In this document: one piece after another, positions 34,891 through 47,300 of the stretch
How positions within the stretch are numbered: position 1 is the stretch's first letter
How the letters are laid out: each line of letters begins with the position of its first letter
Assembly: GCA_031472005.1 (NCBI GenBank)
Contig: PZJY01000005.1
Coordinates: forward strand, 1,798,001-1,862,000
Direction: 5' to 3'
DNA from: Tetracladium setigerum
Taxonomy: Eukaryota; Ascomycota; Leotiomycetes; Helotiales
DNA length: 64,000 nt
The notes under the pieces: model-generated
What the model was told of the DNA's origin: nothing
Database searches by the model: none
What the model saw: the letters and a program-made list of their open reading frames with translations, nothing else
Translations under genes and position numbers: made by a program

Positions 34891-36780
34891 TCATGACCCG
34901 GCGAATAGCACAAACAACGCACCGAAGCATATGCTCCCAACGTAAAGCATCAGACTATGCGGTTGCATCGAGTGATTCGAACTTGCGCCGCTTCGCTCCG
35001 CCGTTTTGCCGGTGCGATTGAGTTCGGCGAGGACCTCGGGGCAGAGTCCATCTGTCGTGCGGAGATAACGAGCTGGAACCCAGACCTGAAGGGAGAGTGT
35101 TAGCTTAGAATCTGGGGGTGGATTGGGAACTACATACTTGAGGCTCCCCATTCTTCAATGTCAAATCAAACTCTCCGTACAGTCCAACCAGTGTATGGTT
35201 GCACGAGATGACCTCAACAATGGCATCTCCTTGCACCATGTTCGTGTCACCCATATGGTATGGTCCTACATCTGGCCCGCCCACCCCAACGTTTGTGAGA
35301 GCGACAATGGTTGTGGTATCGTAACCCTTTCGGAAGACCAAGACGTCCTTCTTGATGAAAAGCAGCTTGATCTTGTAGGCCCAGTATCCAGACCAATTCG
35401 AGTAATCAATACCATCCAACGCTACATTTACAGCATTTCGGACAGTGTTTAAAGCCTTGATTGTCTGATAGAGAGGCGCGGTAGTGTCGTATCCTGTAGG
35501 ATTCAACCATAAAGCCTCTCTGTTTCCAGGATCAGAGTCGCCAGTGAAAGCATGCTCAGCGCCGTAGTAGACGACCGGGATCCCGTCTCCCATAATTGTG
35601 TAGACCAAAGCGTTTTTCTGTTGCGAAAGATCTTGACTCTTGGATGCAAATCGAGCAACATCGTGATTCTCACTGAAGGAGCCCAGGATGGTGCTGTCAT
35701 GACAGCCTTGCGAAACCAAGTTGACAATGTAACCGAGTCCACCCATTTCATTTGTTGCGTTGCCCAGTGTCTGCCAGATTTGGTAATAAGTAGGGAAGTT
35801 GAGGACCGAACTCAGTGCATCCTCGGCCAGAAGCAGGTAGAATTGGGCATCTCCGATTGTGCTGTGTAGACTTCACCCATGGTGAAGGTATCCACGGCTG
35901 CTTGGAAAGGAGCCCAGAAGGGTTTGTTTACATGTTTTGCCGCATCGATACGCAGACCATCGACTGGAGCGATGTTAGCTGCCTGCTCATGATTCTAAAG
36001 TCTAACATTTATACATACGCGAATAATTTGCAATCAACTCCTTCGTCCACTTATGCCATACATCTTGCACATACGGGAGCTCGGTTTTCAGATCGGGAAG
36101 AGAGACATTCGTGTTTCCAAGCCAGCCGTTTTGAGCTTCCAATTGATCGCCGTAATTCTCGACATACTTGAACGGGTGGAAGTACGAGGCATCGTTGAAA
36201 GGGGGATCGAAATTCGAGTAGACCGTTCTCGCTCCGGAACCGTTGAGGGCAATGTTGTTGACCACCACATCCACCATGAGGTACATGCCTCTCTTGTGCA
36301 ACTCATCTGAGAGCGCCTTCAAATCTTCCCTCGTGCCGAAGTGCTCGTTAACGTTGTAGATATTCTTCGTCCAAAATCCGTGGTAGCCCTCTCCGAAGGG
36401 TGTTACCTCGTGAATGTTTTCGACGACGGGGGAGATCCAAATCTGTATTTTCACTTCAGCGGCCGCTCTCACGGCGGGAGAATCATCGCACTCACTGCTG
36501 TAAAGCCCATGCCCTGAATGTAGTCTAATTTATCGATAATTCCTTGCCAGGTGCCGCCACAATATAATTGCTTCAAGGGATCGCACGGCGCCGTCGTTGA
36601 GCCGTCTGTTCGAGCGAATCTATCGGTGAGGATCTGGTATATCGAGCGCGGTCGCCATTGATCTGCGTTGGCAGCTTGTGCCTGTGGTAGACTCGTAAAT
36701 GTGTTTATCAACAGCCAACACCAACCCAAATACGAAACGAGTGCCGTCGTCGCCGACGTGGATGATGATCTGGAGACCAT
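34891..36780 (-). CDS. GPI-anchored GH13 alpha-amylase-like protein, AgtA-type glucanotransferase; apparent 1-nt deletion
   Basis: Minus-strand exons 36780-36496, 36442-36019, 35963-35138 and 35085-34891 give about 576 residues if one missing base is allowed. A signal peptide comes first. The GH13 blocks follow: SPVVENI, region I MVDVVVNN, region II SLDGLRIDAAKHV (spliced), region III MGEVY, and region IV SFSENHDVARF. Region I ends in Asn where true alpha-amylases have His. The loss of conserved His residues is a reported trait of Aspergillus niger AgtA/AgtB, which are GPI-anchored 4-alpha-glucanotransferases. The C-terminus (SSNHSMQPHS, then a hydrophobic tail) is a GPI signal. Just after GEVY, near 35863-35868, the frame shifts: the open frame resumes as STIGDAQFYLLLAEDALSSV. 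Exon 3 is one base short of phase, so a deletion fits. The glucan synthase gene lies upstream on the other strand, as in Aspergillus clusters. Confidence 0.88.
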
Positions 36781-39700
36781 CGTGTGTGTTAAAAAATAAA
36801 CCGCGCAACACTTCAAAACATCATCTACCGGGTCGTGAAAGAGGGAATAATTAAGAGGGAAGAACGGACAACCCGATGGATGGGAGAGAGAGAGAGAGAG
36901 AGGAGATCGCTAACTAGTTGAGGACGCAGCAGTAGCAGATAATAGGATAGGAGGATGGCGGGAGGGAGGGTAGGGTAGATGGGAGAGGGTGGGTTGCCAA
37001 TGTTAAACTTGGGGGCAAGGAATTCCAAGGATGCACCAAAGTCAACAGGGGGTGAAGGCCGCGAGACAACCCAAGTGGTCCCAAGGTTTGTCCAAGCCGT
37101 TGTCCTCTTGGAGAGGGGGAAGAAAGGAGGGCATTGAGAGCGAGTCACGCTGGAACTGGCCTTCAATTTCGCCCAATTATCCGGACAAGACTTCAATTTC
37201 ACATTACTTTCACTGCCTGCTGAACATGTGCCTTCTCGGCTGAATCATTGCATCAAGAGCCCTCAACAGCCATCAACAGCCATCAAGAGCGCTCAAGAAT
37301 CGCTCAAGAGTTGCTCAAGAGTCCTCCGTATACTCTGATAGGCTTCCTGAGAGTGCCGAGTTGGACGGCGTCAGGCCGAGGAACCGCAGCAGGACTGGGT
37401 TCAGAAAGAGGGCATTGTAGAGTTAAAATAATCGGGAGATGCAAAAGATTCGTCAACCCCAGTCCAACACACACACCGGTACTCTAGTCAGCCAGGGACA
37501 GCTGCTCAGGTGGTCACTCAACGGCGCTTCGTCTCCTCCACCAGATCCCTCCCCACACGCGTCAAAGGAAGAGCCCAATCTCCCGTTACCCAAGAAGCAT
37601 CGTAAGCACTGCAAGCAGAGTGGTTCACAGCAAAATGGAATTTGCAAAGCTGAATGCAGCATCTGAGCATTCAGAAAGGAGAACTCGCCTCTGCCCAAAT
37701 AGCCGAGCCATTGTTGTTGATCGGCTTGCTTTAATTAGCTTCACCAGGGAAGATCCTCTTTGCCCCGACCGAAAAAAAACACCAAATCCAAACGATCGCT
37801 GCCCCTGGCACTAGTAGCTTGATACGACACCTGTGACGATGATTGGAGAATTGGAAAAAAAAAACTAGAGATGTTGGGCCGCTGAGAGTTGCGGAGGAGT
37901 AGTGTAAAAATGGAGGAGTGATAGAAATGCGACAACTACTTGGCCGTCTCTTGGTTTTCACTTGGACAATCCAAAATAGAGAGCGCATTATTTTGTGCAT
38001 CACCCTGAGAAATGTGGATCTTGTGGTCCAGCTGCCGGCGAAAGTTAGAACCTCTCGGATGAAGAAATAGCCTTTGGAGGCGGAAACCGTTCGGCATCCG
38101 TTGGTCTGTGGAAGAGGGAACATAGGCGACCAAAGCCAAATGAAGCGCTGTGGCGGAAATTTGAACGCGGTTTACCCTTCTCGAAAAGATCGAAGAACTT
38201 TGGATCAAGAACAGGAGGAATGAAGAGAAGGATGGGATGGAGGGATGATAGAGCACCACAGTGAACAAAGACAAAGATGTTGTAGCAAAGGTGTTGCTGA
38301 GCTTGCGACATTTCCTCCAGTTGAATGCCACCTGTTCCAAATTCCAAGTCCTTATCATATGCAGGACGAAGCATGTACAGTACAGTACAACGCATAGCAC
38401 ATGGGATGAAGCTTTCTTTTCATCTGTTCTTCATACATACTGTATTGCTCAGACGCTCTTGACGTGCAGTCAACGCTTGAGATGCTGCCCAGAGCGCCCA
38501 TGGCATGTAAAGAACTCGTTGTCTCAACCTGCTTCACTTCGGTTTCCTAGAGTTCCTGCCTTTGTTGACGAACCAAAAGTGCGGCCGCTAGAAGAAACCC
38601 ACCACCATCACGACCTCGTATGCTTTCTTGTTTGGAAATGCTCGAGACGTCATGCGACGCAAATGAAGACTTTCTCGAATACGGGTTTTCCTTGTTTGCT
38701 TGCTACAACTCTTCTCCCTGCGATGATTCGGCGTATGTAATTAATCATCGGTGCGGTTGTAATCATCATACAGCGGCTGTGTCGGTTATCCGTATTGGTG
38801 TGGTTCACCATCAAAACAACCAACTCACTTCGCCTTCACTTCCAGTTTACTGAAGCTGCGAAGTCCACCAAGTATGCGCACACTTCTCCCATAGATGATG
38901 GATAAGTATTTCATTGCCACGTCGATGCTTACTCACCCAACCCAACCCCTTCTTCAGCTTCGAGGGACTTTCATGACCTCATCAAATATCTCCCAGCCTC
39001 TCTTGGCAGCCTCTCTTGGAACATCGTCCCAAGTTTCATTCATCACTACCACCAACCCCCTGAATCGTCTACTCCTAGCTGCCCCAAATAGTACTTACTC
39101 CCTAGAGGCTGGTGACCGTCTGAATGTTTTACACCCCACTATTTAGGCCGACATCATTCAAACGTTCCCCTGAGCTTAGTTGCTTAGCAAGCAAGTTTAT
39201 CCTTCGATGATAGGTCGTGGTCGTGTGGTGGTGTCAACTCAGCTAGAACCCATACCCATGGATTAACAGGTGCAAGTATCACGGGAGCTAGGCTCCATTG
39301 AGAACCGGGTGGACGAGCCCCTGAAATTGTTCAAACGAAAGGGAGACTGCGAAATCGAGAGCTATCTCGAGAAGAATGTATAATATGAAGATTGGATCGC
39401 AGAGATGATGAACCGTATTGTACTGTACGATATGTAAATGTGTGTGCGAGAAAGAGAGATGAAGAAGAGATATGAAGAAGGAGAAAGACAACGGAATGCA
39501 GTAAGGGGCTAAGTAGTCCATTTCTTGCAAAATTATCTCAAGCCAGGTTCCTGATCTCACATCACACGAATGGACTTCCCAGGAGTAGCCAATTGTTGTA
39601 CAGTACATCCGTACAGTACAGGACTATACTTAATTCTACACGGCCATGCTCCATCACTCTGTTCGACGAGAAACCCATTTTATTGCTGATGGTAAACTGA

Positions 39701-41334
39701 AAGCTTGTGAGGGCGAAAATGAGGGAAGTCTCGCGCTCCTATATTCAGCAGTCGAACGAGGAATCGTATTACCGTATGTGTTAGTGGGGCAGTTTCAATT
39801 GCTAATCTTCTCAATCGAAACAAGTTCCATGTACTTTTCCTTTTCCCGTTTTTGCTTTTACAAACTAGAGGTGTAAAGTCTCAATGCTTACAGAGTAAGA
39901 GGACTTCCTCATTGGCTCTCATTACTTACACGCCCACCTTTTTTCGTATGCCAGATTGAAAACAAAGTGGCGAGGCGGGTCAACCTTCAGAGCCGTCACA
40001 TTTTTAGACTTTTGGTTCCTTTTTACTCAGGGGCTTAGTCTCAAAGAAGTGCACAAAACACCGAACATTAATACGACAAAATAATACAGCACAACGAAAA
40101 CCTTCCTGGCTCTCTTGGAGCACATGAGGAAGAGAGAGAGAATTTGGCACAGGAGCGCAGTGAAAGTAAACCACTGTACTTTACATCCAACCACTCCTCA
40201 AGTTCTTGCAGCACCTATATCCTCCACAAATCCTTCCGCTTTCTCAGGGCTCACTGAGCCACTGGTCTCAACTGAATCAGACGGCCCGTTTTTAGTAGCT
40301 TCGTTGCAGATCGCTCCAATCCTCCAGCCTTTCGGGGAAAAGTGACCGTGCCAGGTCCCAACGAGCTAGCTCCCTTCGCTGGAAGCCTGAGAGGAACTCG
40401 CGGAGATCTGGCTGACCAAAAGGCCATTTCTCAAGTCTACTTCTGATATCCATTTTTATTTCCTAGCAAATTCTCATAGCCCAAAGGAGCCAAAGCAATG
40501 GGTAATGGAAGTGAGAGACGACAGAAGTCATCGATTACCTCATGGTTATCAAGTCCAGGTCCGGACTCGTATCTGCCAGCCCCCGTAACGGAGTCCATGC
40601 GAGGATAGGGGCGTTCCACAGGCTGACAGGCGGCTCTGCATGCCTGGAATCCAAGGGCATGGGTGGTAAATACGGGCGTGTGGATGTCTCTCTGATCCGC
40701 TGCCCTGCACTAAATCATGCGTGACAACGAAGCGAGTGTAATAAACGACTTGACTTATGGCACAACTCGCCCCTGTAGGCCTATTTTTACCCTATTATTC
40801 CTACCCGCACATTACACTCACTAATCCCATCCCGGGAGCAGATCTGAGTCTCCTAGTTTCAGCTCTCCCAACCTGTTGCGACAAGTCTTCGTTGCTCTCT
40901 TTCCATCTCTCTTGATTTTGACCTAAACACCTCCACCACTCGACATCCACCCTTTCGTGCATCTCTTGCTGGAGTTCCTGGGAAGACTACTGCGTTCTCA
41001 TCTCCTAATTCCCCTCGCGGTCAAACCCACACATTCGTTACAGTACCTGTTATCGAGATCTGTCTATCACTCGTTTCCAGCCTTCCCTCTCCCATCTCAC
41101 GCGTCTCCCACATCCCTATTGCATCTCATTTCACGGCCATTAATTGCATTTTTGCGGAGTTAGACCTGGAAGACAAGAATAGAGCAGGCCAGATCAGTCA
41201 TTGTACCACAACCCTCGAGGCAATATTACACCAGGGCTGGTCCAACCTTCGAAAATTTCCATCAACACACAGAGAACTGCATCGTGGAATGGTAGCAGCA
41301 TTCTAGGGAAGAAGTTTGCTCAGCGACCCTGATC
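36781..41334. promoter_or_regulatory. Long divergent intergenic region between AgtA-like gene and glucan synthase
   Basis: At 4.55 kb this is the longest gap in the window, and both flanking genes are read outward from it. It contains a GA microsatellite next to the AgtA-like gene, CTCAA(C/G)A-type short repeats (37255-37325), and five copies of the word GTACAGTAC/GTACTGTAC (38375, 38380, 39420, 39598, 39611). The frames seen are short, overlapping and unrecognised. The last ~500 bp before the glucan synthase are pyrimidine-rich and probably leader. A small or noncoding gene here cannot be ruled out. Confidence 0.5.
36883..36903. repeat. GA microsatellite
   Basis: About ten GA units, 100 bp upstream of the AgtA-like start codon. 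Confidence 0.9.
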
Positions 41335-44300
41335 ATGAAGGGCCCTTTGGCGGCAGCAGCAGTATGGCTGGGACTCTTGAGTGCCCCGGTGCTTTCATTT
41401 CGACACGATCCACGATATGCTGGATACAATCTCAACACAAACGAGACGGCGACAGAGCCCCTGGATTATAACGGAAAATGGGAAGATGTAGGCATCTGTT
41501 CATATCTGTGACGAGTCCCTCACTGACAATCTTTTTTGCAGCATGAATTTCATCCGTCACCAGGGAACTGGCGCTTTCCTTTCTACACTCTTTTCCTCGA
41601 CAAATTCGTCAATGGCGACCCTTCAAATGACAACATTAATGGCACGCTCTTCGAGCACGATATGATGCAAACGCAACTGCGACACGGTGGTGATCTCCAG
41701 GGCCTCATTGACAGTCTTGATTACATCGCAGGAATGGGTGTTCGATGTCTATACATTGCCGGTAGTCCTATGATCAACGCTCCCTGGGGTGCGGATATGT
41801 ACTCGCCCCTTGACTTTACTGTGTTGGATGCCCACATGGGTAATTTGGAGCTTTGGCGGAAGGCAGTCACAGCTATCCACGATCACGGCATGTACGTTGT
41901 TCTTGATAACACAGTCGCTACCATGGGAGATCTCATCGCCTTCGACGGCTATCTCAACGAATCGACGCCCTTTCTTACCACCGAACACACCGTTGGCTGG
42001 CGTAACCCCCTCCGTCAGTACCAGGATTTCTACTTTTCGAATACTTACAAGAAGGAGTGCCATTACCCGCGTTTCTGGCTAGAGACTGGTTTCGCAGTGA
42101 AGAACGACGTCACGGATCAGTTGAACGGTTGCTACGACTCGGATTTTGATCAGTATGGTGACATTGAGGCCTTCGGTGTGTTCCCGGATTGGCAACGTCA
42201 ATTGTCCAAGTTCGCCTCCGTGCAAGATCGTCTTCGAGAGTGGGTTCCTTCGGTCAATGACAGAATCTCCCATTTCTCGTGTTTGTGGGTCAAGCAACTT
42301 GATATTGATGGAATCCGTATCGACAAAGCCCTTCAGGTTACCGTGGATGCACTGAGCGACTTCTCGGCTGCTGTGCGAGCCTGTGCAGTAGATGTTGGCA
42401 AGAAGAATTTCTTCATTAGCGGTGAAATTACTGGTGGTAACACTATGGGATCCATCTATCTTGGACGCGGTCGACAGCCCGACATGACCCTTGATAACAT
42501 TACCGAGGCCGTTATGTTGAATATCAATTCCTCTTTAAACAACTTCATTCGAGCGCCAGATAAGGTTGCTCTCGACGCCGCTGCTTTTCACTACACCATC
42601 TACCGTTCGCTAACTCGATTTTTGGGTATGGATGGTAATCTTGCCGCCGGTTACGATCTTCCAGTGGACTGGGTAGAAGCCTGGAACATGATGCTTACCA
42701 CCAACGACCAGATCAACCCTAGCACCGGCGTCTTTGACCCTCGACACATGTATGGTGTTACCAATCAAGATGTGTTCCGTTGGCCAGCTATCGACAAGGG
42801 AACCGAGCGAATGTTGTTGGGCATGTTCGTTACAACTTTGCTTCTCCCTGGTATCCCTCTCCTACTTTGGGGTGAGGAGCAAGCCTTCTACGCCCTCGAC
42901 AACACAGCGGCAAATTACGTCTTTGGACGTCAATCCATGTCCTCTGCCTTTGCTTGGTCGCTCCACGGCTGTTACACTGTCGGATCCGCACAGTATCGAA
43001 ACTTCGAGCCAATTCATGCGGAGCAAGGTTGCCATGACCCATGGAACAACCGTGATCACCGTGATCCCTCTGCACCAGTGCGAAACATCATCAAATCCAA
43101 TCTCCAGATGCGAGTCAATTACCCAACTTTGAACGACGGCTTTTTCCTGCAGCCGCTTTCCAATCAGACACACCAAATGCAACTCCCAAAAAGTAATGTG
43201 CCAACCGAAATTGGGATCTGGAGTGTTATGCGTAGTCAATTCTATGGCGTCCAAGATCTTAAAAACAGCACAGGTCAAGGCGACCAAGCCGTTTGGCTCT
43301 TGTACCACAATGACAACATCACGGTAAACTACTCGTTTGACTGCAAAAGTGATGATAAGGCACTGGCGCTCATTGCGCCTTTCCCCGGTGGAATAACGGT
43401 CAAGAATTTGTACTACCCCTACCAGGAGTTTACACTTGAAGAAGGCGCCTTTACCCTTGGAATCGGTGGCGAGAAGGAAAAGAATGGATGTTTGTCTAGC
43501 TTCGAACTGGAGCCATACAGTTTCCGTGCATTTGTCCCCAAGGCTAATTGGGTTTCTAACGGCCCTATGATGACCAAGTTCATCCCAGGACATGATGAGC
43601 GTTTAGTTTCTACTGCCGCTCCTGGCCAACAGGAAACCATTGCAATTGAATTCCACTACAGCGCCGAGATGAAGTGCGAGGACTTCCGGACCAAGATTGA
43701 GATAACTTCAAGAACTGAGGATGGTACCACACCAACCATTGATCAAAGTTCCGTTTCTTGTGGCGTTGTTCCTGTGGAGAAGATTTCCGACTTCACTGGA
43801 TCCATCCCAACGACCTGGAAATTCAAAGCCAACTTGATCAACGTTTCCAACGGACTCCACGCCATGACATTACGAAACTTGACAGCCGACAATCCTCTTG
43901 CGGGAACTACCAATGCCGTTGATAAGGTCTTCTTCCGAGTTGGCCAACCAGACAACCCTATCATTTTCCCAGAGACTGCAAACTACACCAGGGCCCTTCT
44001 CAGTGTCAATGAAGCGAAAGAGCTTGTCATAAATCACAAAGCAGCCGGAGCAGATCAATACCGATATTCCACCAATTGGGCAAGTAGCTGGTCTGATTGG
44101 ATGCCCTACACTGGTGGTAGCAATGTAGTTACTCGCTTGCCATGGAGTGGCACAAAACGACAAGAATGGTCAGGAGATCACATCGAGGTTCAATACTTCA
44201 GCTCAATTTCCGGAAGCAGTGATTATTTCCAACATGGCGATTTAGACCCAGATCAGACGGATCGTCGTCTGCCGCACTTATTCGCTCATGGACCCTTCAA

Positions 44301-47300
44301 CCTGTACGGTTATGACAATGGCATCAAGAATCAGTTCATTCAGAACAAAGTCAGTGGGTTTTGGGAATACAACTTCATGAATGAATGGCCAGCTGGTATG
44401 TCACTTGCCCCCCACCCCCAAATCAATAACACTAACATTATTTAGTCATCCAACTCAATGTCTGGGGTATCAATCCTGATGGCAAACCTGATGAGTCCTT
44501 TGTGTTTGGAGATATGGACAACGACGGTGTTCTCGATCGTATGCCACCCTCTTCGCTTACCACTACCTTGGTCAACATCACCGATGGTCCAGAGTCGCCC
44601 TTCCTAGGATATCGACTCGTCATTAACGACGGCACGTACCAGTACGGAAAGATTCCATATGGTAACAGAAATCACCAAATGGTGATGCTGATTCTGATGT
44701 TCATCACTCCAATCATCACTGGAGCTCTCAGTATTTGGCTGTTCATGAAATCCTTCTACGCTGTCAAGTTCAACAAGGTTGGTGTTAGCGAATCCCACAG
44801 CCTCGTCCCCCTTGCACTTCGCCGCGCTCTCAAGAGACATGAGAAGAGTGAGAAGGAGATGGCTGGTGTTTCTGCCGGTCTGCCGATGATCCACGCCGCC
44901 CACAACAATTCGAACATTGGACTTGATCTCGATGCTGGAGCTAAAGGTCGCCGAACGGTTCTCATCGCCACTATGGAGTACGATATCGAGGATTGGGAGA
45001 TCAAAATTAAAATTGGTGGTTTGGGAGTCATGGCTCAGCTGATGGGCAAGAATCTGGGTCATCAAGATCTCATTTGGGTTGTTCCATGTGTTGGCGGCAT
45101 CGATTATCCAGAGGACCAACGTGCTGAACCTATGCACGTCACCATTTTGGGCATCTCTTACGTTGTCGAGGTTCAGTATCATACGCTCCGAAACATCACC
45201 TACGTTCTCCTCGACGCGCCTGTTTTCCGTGCCCAGTCAAAGGCTGAGCCATACCCAGCTCGTATGGACGACTTGGATTCTGCTGTCTATTATAGTGCCT
45301 GGAACCAGTGTATTGCTCTTGCAATTGAACGATTCCCGTCGATCTTTACCACATCAACGATTACCACGGAGCTGTTGCTCCATTGCATTTACTTCCACAA
45401 ACTATTCCAGTCTGTCTATCCCTCCACAACGCAGAATTCCAAGGTCTTTGGCCCATGAGAACCAACAAGGAGAAGAAGGAGGTCTGTGCCGTCTATAACC
45501 TCCCTGAAGAAGTCACTCTCAAATACGTCCAATTCGGTGATGTTTTCAACTTGCTACATTCGGCAAGTTCATACCTGCGAATCCACCAAAAGGGCTTTGG
45601 TGCAGTAGGTGTTTCTGCCAAATACGGAAAGCGATCTTGGGCTCGTTACCCCATCTTCTGGGTCTCAGTAAAATTGGCAAGCTTCCTAATCCCGATCCTT
45701 CTGATACTGGAGAGTGGACGGGTTCACAAGACAAAGGCGAGGTGGTTGTCAACCGCGAGGCCGAGGCTTCCAGAGGCTCCCTCAGAATGCAAGCTCAACA
45801 GTGGGCTGGCCTGGACCAAAACCCTGATGCTGATCTCCTGGTGTTCGTCGGTAGATGGTCGATGCAAAAAGGTATCGATCTTATTGCCGATGTTATGCCT
45901 GCTGTTCTCGAAGAAAATCCGAACGTCCAACTCATCTGTATTGGCCCAGTCATCGATCTTTACGGTAAATTTGCCGCTCTCAAGCTCGACGTTCTTATGA
46001 ACAAGTATAGAGGTCGTGTTTTCAGTAAGCCTGAGTTCACTGCTCTTCCACCTTTCATCTTCTCCGGAGCCGAATTTGCTTTGATTCCCTCTCGTGATGA
46101 GCCCTTTGGATTGGTCGCAGTCGAGTTCGGAAGAAAGGGTGCTTTGGGTATCGGTGCCCGTGTCGGAGGTCTTGGTCAGATGCCGGGTTGGTGGTATACG
46201 GTCGAATCTACCACAACCACTCATTTGATTCATCAATTTAAAATGGCTATCAAGGATGCTTTAGGATCGAAATTGGCAACAAGAGAAATGATGCGAGCAC
46301 GAAGTGCAAAGCAACGTTTCCCAGTCGTGCAGTGGGTCAATGACTTGGAGACACTTCAGTCGAAAGCCATCGAGATTCACGACAAGGAGGCATTGAAAGG
46401 ACTTGGTCACGGATTCAGAGACGAGAAGACCAGATCTTTCTTGAAGACTAAGAGTTTGTTCTCAACACCAAACACATCATCCGTTGATGTGAGAAGCAAG
46501 ATGTTCGCAAGTCCCAATGTTTCCACCGCAGACCTTAGTGACACAAGACCGAACACACCTACAACCATCGAGGCACCACCTTCAGGCCTTGGAAGAAAGC
46601 TTTCTCTCGGCTACAAGTCCGGTCCAGGCCATAGCGTACCAAGAAGAAGATTCCAAGGCAACACTCTTTCGGTCGCAGACAGTATCGCCGACGATGGAAT
46701 GTCTGAGATTGATGAGGACGAGAGGGAGTACAGAAGAGGTGGCGACGACGAGTATGTGGTTTCGGCAGCCGATTTGGAAGCAGAACGTATCCGAGAACAA
46801 CAAGCTCGTGCCCACAGCCCTGGCCCAGGGCTTCTCACACCCACTGCGCCCAACTTCCCCTTCCCAGATTCCCCAGGTGCTTCGCCTCGAGGCCGACCAT
46901 TACATCAATTTGGAGACGAGGGTCTGGGAGCTCCATCACATCTCAGACAACAGCATTCTCCTGGTCTTCGATCTCCTTCATCGGCTGGCTCCCCTGGCCC
47001 AGAAGACATCCTTCTTCCTCCTTCAGTGTTTGGTGGCCCACCAGGACACCGAGCATCCACACTCAGTTTGAATTCCGTCGTTGGCGACAAAACAGATTTC
47101 AATCTGCAAAAGGTAGACCCCTTCTTCCAAGACACTCAAGGAGAGTATTACCGAGCCTTCGAGAAGAGTCTGCAAAACCTCGATAGCAAGAACAGTGAGA
47201 ACATGCTTTGCATTGAAGACTATCTCGTGAAGTCTGAGAAGAAATGGTTCGACAAGTTCCGAGATGCCAAGTTGGGTCGTGGATCCGCCACTCCCTCCAA

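Noticed and set aside
37731..38400. Two overlapping minus-strand frames in the AgtA-glucan synthase gap
   Set aside because: No family resemblance, no start context, and no joinable splice sites.
45079..46000. Separate small ORFs within the glucan synthase gene (45079-45498, 45383-46000)
   Set aside because: They are pieces of one synthase reading frame broken by apparent single-base deletions.
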